Origin: a virus
Length of the DNA: 29,821 bases
Direction: 5' to 3' (one strand)
Virus record (IMG/VR): IMGVR_UViG_3300046011_005677
Coordinates: 1 to 29,821 of that record
Shown here: piece after piece, positions 13,888 through 18,109 of the stretch
Numbering within the stretch: position 1 is the first letter of the stretch
Layout: each line of letters opens with the position of its first letter
Made by a program: the position numbers and the translations under genes
The notes under the pieces: model-generated
Databases searched by the model: none
What the model was told of the DNA's origin: nothing
What the model saw: only the letters and a program-made list of their open reading frames with translations

Positions 13888-13895
13888 TATTTATT
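13888..13895 (-). promoter_or_regulatory. NATAAATA late-promoter-like box for the 314-aa gene
   Basis: AATAAATA on the minus strand, four bases before the ATG at 13883. The spacing equals that of the box before the cyclase gene. It lies immediately beside tRNA-Cys. Confidence 0.3.
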
Positions 13896-13899
13896 CTAT

Positions 13900-13976
13900 A
13901 TAGCGGTGCCAGAGAGGCCTAATGGCGCAGTCTGCAAAACTGTTGTTCGTGGGTTCGAATCCCACCCGCTATTCCA
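13900..13976 (+). tRNA. tRNA-Cys(GCA)
   Basis: Acceptor ATAGCGG/CCGCTAT, anticodon loop CTGCAAA, T-arm GTGGG-TTCGAAT-CCCAC, discriminator T (as in bacterial Cys tRNAs) and encoded CCA. Confidence 0.95.
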
Positions 13977-13982
13977 AACAAC

Positions 13983-14063
13983 GCCCCGGTAGACAAATTG
14001 GCAAAGTCGTCTCTCTCAAAAAGAGAAATTTAAATGCGGGTTCAACTCCCGCCCGGGGTACCA
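13983..14063 (+). tRNA. tRNA-Leu(CAA)
   Basis: Acceptor GCCCCGG/CCGGGGT (first pair G-T), anticodon loop CTCAAAA on a TCTCT/AGAGA stem, T-arm GCGGG/CCCGC, discriminator A and encoded CCA. The variable region (9 bases) is short for Leu. It reads TTG codons. Confidence 0.93.
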
Positions 14064-14068
14064 ATTAT

Positions 14069-14158
14069 GGAAGTATGGCTGAGCATGGTTTAAGGCAGCA
14101 GTCTTGAAAACTGAAGTTCCGAAAGGGGCCGTGGGTTCGAATCCTACTACTTCCGCCA
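14069..14158 (+). tRNA. tRNA-Ser(TGA)
   Basis: Acceptor GGAAGTA/TACTTCC, anticodon loop CTTGAAA, long variable arm (GTTCCGAAAGGGGCC region) typical of Ser, discriminator G and encoded CCA. It reads the TCN box. Confidence 0.97.
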
Positions 14159-14162
14159 AATT

Positions 14163-14236
14163 GCCCGGATAGTTAAATGGTATAACGGTCGCTTGATAAG
14201 CGATTATTACAAGTTCGATTCTTGTTCTGGGCACCA
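14163..14236 (+). tRNA. tRNA-Ile(GAT)
   Basis: Acceptor GCCCGGA/TCTGGGC, anticodon loop TTGATAA, T-arm CAAG-TTCGATT-CTTG, discriminator A and encoded CCA. It reads ATT and ATC. Confidence 0.96.
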
Positions 14237-14255
14237 CTTATAAGGAGAAAACAAA

Positions 14256-14288
14256 ATGGGGCGGTTGCAGTTTTACTCATGCTGGTAG
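14256..14288 (+). other. Shine-Dalgarno plus very short ORF between tRNA-Ile and tRNA-Lys
   Basis: AAGGAG (14242-14247) lies eight bases before ATG 14256, but the frame stops after 10 codons at 14288. The +1 frame from 14261 continues to a stop at 14321-14323 and would encode a hydrophobic segment (AVAVLLMLVVLIYFIDKNLK). One extra G in the GGGG run would join the ATG to it as a 22-aa membrane peptide. Confidence 0.3.
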
Positions 14289-14334
14289 TATTGATATATT
14301 TTATCGACAAAAATTTAAAATAGGAGATCCTGTT

Positions 14335-14373
14335 ATGGACAGTGACAAATGTCATAAACAGTTGGGGGTATAA
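14335..14373 (+). other. 12-codon ORF with good Shine-Dalgarno, running into tRNA-Lys
   Basis: AGGAG (14322-14326) sits eight bases before ATG 14335. The frame (MDSDKCHKQLGV) ends at 14373, inside tRNA-Lys. Probably too short to be a functional gene, but the start signal is good. Confidence 0.2.
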
Positions 14374-14437
14374 CTTAATGGTAAAGTAACTGGCTTTTAA
14401 CCAGTAAATCAGAGTTCGATTCTCTGTGCCCCTACCA
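14364..14437 (+). tRNA. tRNA-Lys(TTT)
   Basis: Acceptor GGGGGTA/TGCCCCT, anticodon loop CTTTTAA on an ACTGG/CCAGT stem, T-arm CAGAG/CTCTG, discriminator A and encoded CCA. Confidence 0.96.
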
Positions 14438-14455
14438 TATAAAAACATACTTGAT

Positions 14456-14472
14456 TCTAGACGTAGTCTAGA
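14456..14472. repeat. Perfect 7-bp hairpin between tRNA-Lys and tRNA-Met
   Basis: TCTAGAC-GTA-GTCTAGA in the 91-base spacer. No T-run follows. It may guide processing of the tRNA precursor. Confidence 0.5.
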
Positions 14473-14528
14473 TAGTAAGGACAGAACACCATCCGTTCAA
14501 TGAGAAAGTTCCAAGTGTGTTTCTATAT

Positions 14529-14604
14529 GGTAATATAGCATAGTGGCTAATGCAGTTGCTTCATACGCAGCCTATCGTTGGTTCGAGTCCAACTATTACC
14601 ACCA
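14529..14604 (+). tRNA. tRNA with CAT anticodon, elongator Met (or Ile2)
   Basis: Acceptor GGTAATA/TATTACC, anticodon loop TTCATAC, T-arm GTTGG/CCAAC, discriminator A and encoded CCA. The full 1-72 pair rules out an initiator. Whether C34 is modified to lysidine (Ile) cannot be read from the sequence. A separate TAT tRNA-like gene at 14896 makes Met more likely. Confidence 0.93.
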
Positions 14605-14610
14605 AATTGT

Positions 14611-14684
14611 TGGGGGTTAGTTAAATGGTATAACTACGGATTTTGATTCCGTCATTAAAGGTTCGATTCCTTTACCCTCTGCCA
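14611..14684 (+). tRNA. tRNA-Gln(TTG)
   Basis: Anticodon loop TTTTGAT on an ACGGA/TCCGT stem, T-arm AAAGG/CCTTT, discriminator G and encoded CCA. Acceptor pairs 2-7 form, while position 1-72 is T-T; a weak first pair is usual for tRNA-Gln. Confidence 0.94.
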
Positions 14685-14690
14685 ATCAAT

Positions 14691-14765
14691 CGGTCCGTAG
14701 CTCAGTGGAAGAGTTCTGGTCTTCGAAACCAGCTGTCGGGAGTTCGAATCTCTCCGGACCGGCCA
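14691..14765 (+). tRNA. tRNA-Arg(TCG)
   Basis: Acceptor CGGTCCG/CGGACCG, anticodon loop CTTCGAA on CTGGT/ACCAG, discriminator G and encoded CCA. T at position 34 could read the whole CGN box. Confidence 0.96.
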
Positions 14766-14771
14766 AACAAT

Positions 14772-14845
14772 GGTGTTAGTAGTGTAATGGCTGCACGGCT
14801 GTCTGTGAAACAGTAAGGCAGGGTTCGATTCCCGCTTTCACCCCA
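14772..14845 (+). tRNA. tRNA-His(GTG), irregular
   Basis: Anticodon loop CTGTGAA on GCTGT/ACAGT, D-arm GTGT/GCAC, and the His hallmark of an extra 5' G facing C73. CCA is encoded. The acceptor has two T-T mismatches (4-69, 5-68), and the T-stem is one base short on its 3' side, leaving a bulged A (GCAGGG/CCCGC). It may be weakly functional, or an indel may be present. Confidence 0.85.
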
Positions 14846-14895
14846 AACATGGCTTTACTCGTTTAACATAGTTGATGCTGTAAAGTTTTTCTTTT

Positions 14896-14987
14896 GCCTC
14901 TGTAGTTTAATGGTAAAACGGCGGATTTATATCCCGTAAGCAACAGATAATTGGTTCATCTGGGTTCGACTCCCGGCGGAGGCACCA
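14896..14987 (+). tRNA. tRNA with TAT anticodon (Ile, AUA) and an unusually long variable region
   Basis: Acceptor GCCTCTG/CGGAGGC, D-arm GTTT/AAAC, T-arm CTGGG-TTCGACT-CCCGG, discriminator A and encoded CCA. The anticodon loop TTTATAT (stem GCGGA/CCCGT with an A-C last pair) gives TAT, reading the rare Ile codon ATA. The variable region is about 22 bases and contains CAGAT...ATCTG and a second GGTTC, unlike normal class I Ile tRNAs. Confidence 0.75.
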
Positions 14988-14989
14988 AT

Positions 14990-15065
14990 GCTACTTTAGC
15001 TGATGTGGTCATAGCGGCGGTCTGAAGAACCGTTGAACTAGGTTCGATTCCTAGAGGTAGCACCA
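14990..15065 (+). tRNA. tRNA-Phe(GAA)
   Basis: Acceptor GCTACTT/AGGTAGC, anticodon loop CTGAAGA on GCGGT/ACCGT, T-arm CTAGG/CCTAG, discriminator A and encoded CCA. It begins two bases after the previous CCA. Confidence 0.96.
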
Positions 15066-15073
15066 ATATAAAT

Positions 15074-15157
15074 GCGAGAGTGGTGGAATGGTATACACAG
15101 CAGACTTAAAATCTGCCGCCGCAAGGCATACGGGTTCGAGTCCCGTTTCTCGCACCA
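15074..15157 (+). tRNA. tRNA-Leu(TAA)
   Basis: Acceptor GCGAGAG/TTCTCGC, anticodon loop CTTAAAA on GCAGA/TCTGC, variable arm CGCCGCAAGGC, discriminator A and encoded CCA. It reads TTA and TTG. Confidence 0.97.
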
Positions 15158-15158
15158 T

Positions 15159-15233
15159 ACCGCTTTAGTATAATGGATAATACAAAGAGCTTCTACCTCT
15201 TGAATATGGGTTCGATTCCTGTAGGCGGTGCCA
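15159..15233 (+). tRNA. tRNA-Arg(TCT)
   Basis: Acceptor ACCGCTT/AGGCGGT, anticodon loop CTTCTAC on AAGAG/CTCTT, discriminator G and encoded CCA. It reads AGA and AGG. Confidence 0.96.
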
Positions 15234-15241
15234 GATAAAGG

Positions 15242-15270
15242 TTGACAGTATGCAACAACGATGTTACAAT
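15242..15270 (+). promoter_or_regulatory. Internal promoter within the tRNA array
   Basis: TTGACA at 15242-15247, a 17-base spacer and TACAAT at 15265-15270 with TGT before it. It would re-initiate transcription for tRNA-Leu(TAG) and downstream genes. Confidence 0.75.
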
Positions 15271-15325
15271 ATAACATACTGAGAAATTAGTTAAACGTTC
15301 ATTAAAAATTAAATGTAAATTTTTT

Positions 15326-15408
15326 GCCCTGGTGGTGGAATTGGTAGACACGCTGGTCTTAGAAGCCAGTGCGCAAGCGTGACGGTTCGAGTCCGTCCTA
15401 GGGCACCA
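15326..15408 (+). tRNA. tRNA-Leu(TAG)
   Basis: Acceptor GCCCTGG/CTAGGGC, anticodon loop CTTAGAA on CTGGT/GCCAG, variable arm TGCGCAAGCGTG, discriminator A and encoded CCA. It reads the CTN box. Confidence 0.97.
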
Positions 15409-15575
15409 TTAAAAAATAGCATTAGCGGGTATCGTTTGTGGACGCACAATCTCATGAGGAATAGGGCCATCTTACTCCTCTGACATAACCGTGGACAATG
15501 GCTTATGAGGAGAATCGAACTCCACTCAGAAATTTGTCTCATCCTATAAGGTGTAATGTTATTTTTTAATGGTCA
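15409..15575 (+). ncRNA. Structured spacer RNA 2
   Basis: No gene is apparent. GAGGA (15456-15460) pairs with TCCTC (15476-15480). GCCAT and ATGGC pair across the middle. GGAG-AATCGAA-CTCC (15509-15523) is a further hairpin. On the minus strand the last one reads as a T-arm (GGAG-TTCGATT-CTCC) followed by TCATAAG and CCA, so this segment may be a decayed minus-strand tRNA piece rather than a separate RNA. Confidence 0.35.
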
Positions 15576-15651
15576 GGGTCGTTAGCTCAGTTGGTAGAGC
15601 GTCTGCCTTACACGCAGAATGTCGGCAGTTCGAGACTGTCACGACCCACCA
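15576..15651 (+). tRNA. tRNA-Val(TAC)
   Basis: Acceptor GGGTCGT/ACGACCC, anticodon loop CTTACAC on TCTGC/GCAGA, standard D-arm, discriminator A and encoded CCA. T34 could read all GTN codons. Confidence 0.97.
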
Positions 15652-15659
15652 AGTAATAC

Positions 15660-15747
15660 GGAGCATTGGCCGACCGGTTAAGGCAACAGATTGCTAATCT
15701 GTCATTCAGCAATGGGTGAGTAGGTTCGATTCCTACATGCTCCGCCA
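15660..15747 (+). tRNA. tRNA-Ser(GCT)
   Basis: Acceptor GGAGCAT/ATGCTCC, anticodon loop TTGCTAA on ACAGA/TCTGT, long variable arm, discriminator G and encoded CCA. It reads AGT and AGC. Confidence 0.97.
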
Positions 15748-15968
15748 GAACGTTCCGGGTGTCTCCGGATAGTGTGACCCACACGATGAGAAGTAGCGTG
15801 ACAGCTACGGGTGGTAGTCTTCGAACCGAAAGGCCGCTAGCAATGCGAGAACGGTCCCTGTCGGGGAGCGGGTGGAGGTCGTGTGTGATGGTATTGGGGG
15901 TTCCCGGTGCCTGATGCGATATAATTACCGCCGGGGGATGCAGAGCAACCAGATTTTAAAAAAGGAAA
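15748..15968 (+). ncRNA. Structured spacer RNA 3, GC-rich
   Basis: These 221 bases lack a convincing gene and are markedly more GC-rich than their surroundings. CACACGA (15780-15786) pairs with TCGTGTG (15879-15885), closing a domain that contains GTAGC-GTGACA-GCTAC (15793-15808) and a TCCC-TGTC-GGGA hairpin. A second part has CCCGG/CCGGG pairing. High GC with nested helices in an AT-rich genome is a usual sign of a structured RNA. No known class is recognised. Confidence 0.5.
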
Positions 15969-15969
15969 A

Positions 15970-16185
15970 ATGATGAAACCAGGTCCAAATTATAGAATGA
16001 GTTCAATGACTAAAGCAAGTCTAGCACTGAGTGGAGTTTTAGATCCGCACAAGCGAGGTGCATGGAAACGTGCAATGATCGATGCTGAGCTATGTGCAGC
16101 TGTTCAGCCCAAGAGAGAAAAGAGACCTGCTGGTCCAGGTGGATACACTAAGAATCCCACTGGCACAGCATCAACTAGGGATTAA
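15970..16185 (+). CDS. 71-aa basic phage protein
   Basis: Starts MMKPGPNYRMSSMTKASLAL after an AAAAGGAAAA ribosome-binding site; the second ATG (15973) is an equally possible start. The middle (KRGAWKRAMIDAELCAAVQP) is helical and the tail is Lys/Arg/Gly/Pro-rich. The KPGPNY...STK opening recalls small proteins of T4-like phages. It ends two bases before tRNA-Ala. Function unknown; the charge suggests nucleic-acid binding. Confidence 0.75.
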   Translation: MMKPGPNYRMSSMTKASLALSGVLDPHKRGAWKRAMIDAELCAAVQPKREKRPAGPGGYTKNPTGTASTRD

Positions 16186-16187
16186 TC

Positions 16188-16262
16188 GGGGGATTGGTAT
16201 AGCTGGGAACACGGTAGCTTTGCAAGCTTCAGTCGGGAGTTCGATCCTCCCATCCTCCACCA
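16188..16262 (+). tRNA. tRNA-Ala(TGC)
   Basis: Acceptor GGGGGAT/ATCCTCC (third pair G-T, like the Ala identity position 3-70), anticodon loop TTTGCAA, T-arm GGGAG/CTCCC, discriminator A and encoded CCA. Confidence 0.95.
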
Positions 16263-16278
16263 AGATAAGTAGTAGTAG

Positions 16279-16352
16279 GCCCTTTTAGTTAAATGGTATA
16301 ACAGTTGATTTGTAATCATCAATTGGCAGTTCGATTCTGTCAAGGGGCACCA
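16279..16352 (+). tRNA. tRNA-Thr(TGT)
   Basis: Acceptor GCCCTTT/AAGGGGC, D-arm GTTA/TAAC, anticodon loop TTTGTAA, T-arm GGCAG/CTGTC, discriminator A and encoded CCA. The anticodon stem has one T-T mismatch. Confidence 0.93.
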
Positions 16353-16359
16353 AAACATG

Positions 16360-16388
16360 TTGACACACACTTAAAAGAATGTTATAAT
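16360..16388 (+). promoter_or_regulatory. Consensus promoter for structured RNA and 191-aa gene
   Basis: TTGACA at 16360-16365, a 17-base spacer and TATAAT at 16383-16388 with TGT before it. The predicted start (about 16395) begins a 9-bp hairpin with a GAAA loop. Confidence 0.88.
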
Positions 16389-16660
16389 AGTTTTGTTGGA
16401 ACAGAAATGTTTCAACCGGTGAAGTGAAGGGTAGACGAGAATAGACACAAAGGCGTGAGCTTCATGCTTACTCCAAACTTACAATCCAACTTGAAATTGG
16501 AACGTGTTTATGTGATCCGATTCCTAATAGAATGTCATTTGTTAATCGGAAATATATAGACCTCTGTGTATTGTATATTGCACATTGTCAACGAAGAATA
16601 CAAATCTTCATTGTCTATTGTCCGGTCTATTACTTGACCTTTCATGGACCCGTCATTGTT
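16389..16660 (+). ncRNA. Structured leader/spacer RNA 4
   Basis: No gene is seen. Helices run through the transcript: GTTGGAACA-GAAA-TGTTTCAAC (16395-16416), GTGAGC/GCTTAC, TCCAA/TTGGA, TCCGATT (16516-16522) with AATCGGA (16544-16550), and ATAGACC (16556-16562) with GGTCTAT (16624-16630) enclosing GAAGA/TCTTC. It is either a long 5' leader of the 191-aa gene or an independent RNA from its own promoter. Confidence 0.5.
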
Positions 16661-16679
16661 GTTTGAAAAAGGAAGAAAA

Positions 16680-17255
16680 ATGAATATCACACTGAGAAAA
16701 GCAAATGCTGTGCAGAACAGCATCAATGATACCATCAAAAGTATCAAAGTAGATTTCACTATTGAACTCAATGAGTTTCAAGACGTAGAAGCTGCTATCA
16801 CCAAGGCCAATTCTGAATTGGTTACCAACGATGGTCGCAGACAAAAGTTAACCATGGCTATGTACAACATCCGTGCATTGATTGGAACAGCCAACGCAGC
16901 CAGTGGTATTAACACAGCATTAGCCAAGGCAGCGTTCATTGACAAGCGCATCGGTCAGCTAGAAGAACTGGCTAAAGCCACAGAGATTACTTCTTTGGAA
17001 GTGATTAAAGGCAAGCTGGAAAAGATCAAGAACGACAAGGGCGAAAACACTCGTCGCAGTCTTTACGGCTATAGTGATACTGTGAGCACCAGCGTTCTCA
17101 GCAAAGAACAAATTGCACAGGCCAAAGCAGAAGTGCTTAACCTAAAGAAGCAAAAACAACAGCTCAACGATGAAGTGCTTGAGTTGAACATCCGCACAGA
17201 GATTCCTCTGGCAGACGATGTAGTAGCAACACTACAGGCAGAAGGCTTGATCTAA
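16680..17255 (+). CDS. 191-aa coiled-coil phage protein, function unknown
   Basis: I chose ATG 16680 because GGAAG lies just upstream and the protein then opens MNITLRKANAVQNSI; an in-frame ATG at 16644 lacks such a site. It is almost entirely helical, with long coiled-coil segments (AQAKAEVLNLKKQKQQLNDE) and a conserved-looking core YNIRALIGTANAASGI-x-TALAKAAFIDKRI. I recall similar proteins in large phages without a function. It has the longest leader in the window and a consensus promoter, so it is probably made early in quantity. Confidence 0.85.
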   Translation: MNITLRKANAVQNSINDTIKSIKVDFTIELNEFQDVEAAITKANSELVTNDGRRQKLTMAMYNIRALIGTANAASGINTALAKAAFIDKRIGQLEELAKATEITSLEVIKGKLEKIKNDKGENTRRSLYGYSDTVSTSVLSKEQIAQAKAEVLNLKKQKQQLNDEVLELNIRTEIPLADDVVATLQAEGLI

Positions 17256-17470
17256 CAGACCCCGGTTTGATTGTTTCCGTTAGTAAACAATCCGTCCCTG
17301 TAACGATAGACCAGGGGGTACACTAGGACCTGACCTTACAGCCCCTGTTGGGGGATACTGAAAACTACCTAGGGGCGGGAACGAAACCCGTCCAGATGAA
17401 AAAATTAGTGGACAGAGTAACAGCTCAGTCTAGGGCCTATGTGGTGTAGGTAGCTAGACACTTTATAAAA
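17256..17470 (+). ncRNA. Structured spacer RNA 5
   Basis: No gene is seen between the 191-aa gene and a tRNA-like element. GATTGTTT (17269-17276) pairs perfectly with AAACAATC (17285-17292). CCCTG/CAGGG, CCCC-TGTT-GGGG and GGCGGG/CCCGTC hairpins follow. GTCTAG (17428-17433) pairs with CTAGAC (17454-17459) around CCTA/TAGG. The run of successive stems suggests a folded RNA. It could continue into the tRNA-like element at 17471. Confidence 0.5.
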
Positions 17471-17585
17471 GCTCTTTGAAGTTTAACTACACTGGATCAC
17501 ACGAGTTAGGTGCTAAGTCGACTAACCACCGAAAGTGCCAGGAAGATACGGAGTTAAACAGTTTGGTTCGATTCCAACAGAGAGC
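17471..17585 (+). other. tRNA-like element, about 115 nt, without CCA
   Basis: GCTCTTT (17471-17477) pairs over seven positions with AGAGAGC (17579-17585). The latter directly follows a T-arm with loop TTCGATT (17567-17573) and TTGG/CCAA stem. Between them a normal D-arm and anticodon arm cannot be drawn; GTTAG/CTAAC (17505-17526) has a 12-base loop. CCA is absent. It is either a tRNA pseudogene, a tRNA with a short insertion, or a tRNA mimic. Confidence 0.5.
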
Positions 17586-17600
17586 CTCTATAAAGTTTAT

Positions 17601-17674
17601 CGCGGGATAGAGAAACGGTAACTCAAGAGTCTCATAAGCTCTAGATCCTGGTTCGATTCCAGGTCCCGCAACCA
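17601..17674 (+). tRNA. Initiator tRNA-fMet(CAT)
   Basis: The acceptor CGCGGGA faces TCCCGCA, so position 1-72 is the unpaired C-A that marks bacterial initiator tRNAs for formylation and exclusion from EF-Tu. Anticodon loop CTCATAA, discriminator A and encoded CCA. The anticodon stem (AGAGT/GCTCT) lacks the three consecutive G-C pairs of the host-type initiator, which is unusual. Confidence 0.92.
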
Positions 17675-17694
17675 TTTTTTTACAAAGGCAAAAA

Positions 17695-17922
17695 ATGAAA
17701 TTATCTGATAGTCGTGGACCTACCGTAGATACACAACAATGTGTAGAACAAGCGGGAGGCAACAGATTTGATCTTGTGCTAATCGCTACAGTAAGAGCCA
17801 GAGAATTGTCTCGTAGACACAAAACAGCAGGGCTGACTACTCAAATCAACTCTCCGGTGAGTGCTCTATTAGATGTCCAAGAAGGCAAGATAGGTCGAGA
17901 ATATCTTAAAAAAGTAGAATAA
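17695..17922 (+). CDS. rpoZ: RNA polymerase omega subunit homologue
   Basis: A 75-aa protein that matches bacterial RpoZ across its core: TVDTQQCVEQAGGNRFDLVL, then IATVRARELSRR (usual form AarRArql), then SPVSALLDVQEGKI (usual form ALrEIaeGkI). E. coli omega is about 91 aa, and here the C-terminal tail is missing. Omega wraps the C-terminus of beta-prime and helps assemble RNA polymerase; in bacteria it also contributes to one ppGpp site. The ATG has AAAGG upstream. The gene sits between the initiator tRNA and tRNA-Pro, transcribed with them. A phage copy could replace host omega and alter promoter choice or the stringent response. The family is clear; the role is inferred. Confidence 0.9.
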   Translation: MKLSDSRGPTVDTQQCVEQAGGNRFDLVLIATVRARELSRRHKTAGLTTQINSPVSALLDVQEGKIGREYLKKVE

Positions 17923-17925
17923 ATT

Positions 17926-18002
17926 CGGAGTGTGGCGCAGTCTGGTAGCGCACCTGGTTTGGGACCAGGGGGTCCAAGGTTCGAATCCTTGTACTCCGAC
18001 CA
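17926..18002 (+). tRNA. tRNA-Pro(TGG)
   Basis: Acceptor CGGAGTG/TACTCCG, anticodon loop TTTGGGA on CCTGG/CCAGG, T-arm CAAGG/CCTTG, discriminator A and encoded CCA. It starts three bases after the rpoZ stop. Confidence 0.97.
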
Positions 18003-18027
18003 AAGTTAGTTGATAAGTAAAGACAAT

Positions 18028-18101
18028 GCGGGATTAGTTTAATGGCAAAACAGCAGATTTCCAATCTTCGGTCGAGAGTTCGATTCTCTCATCCCGCTCC
18101 A
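18028..18101 (+). tRNA. tRNA-Gly(TCC)
   Basis: Acceptor GCGGGAT/ATCCCGC, anticodon loop TTTCCAA, discriminator T and encoded CCA. Acceptor and D-arm are nearly identical to tRNA-Gly(GCC) at 12862, suggesting duplication and anticodon change. Confidence 0.95.
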
Positions 18102-18109
18102 AGGATACC

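Noticed and set aside
14896-14987. Suppressor tRNA reading UAA
   Set aside because: Shifting the anticodon loop by one base gives TTA, but then three of five stem pairs fail; the D-arm position supports TAT.
17256-17600. Group I intron in a tRNA
   Set aside because: I could not find the conserved P/Q/R/S core elements, and the insert within the tRNA-like element is too short.
12259-17600. GOLLD or ROOL RNA
   Set aside because: Those RNAs are about 600-800 bases and contiguous; the spacers here are 170-330 bases each and interrupted by genes. An Rfam scan would settle it.
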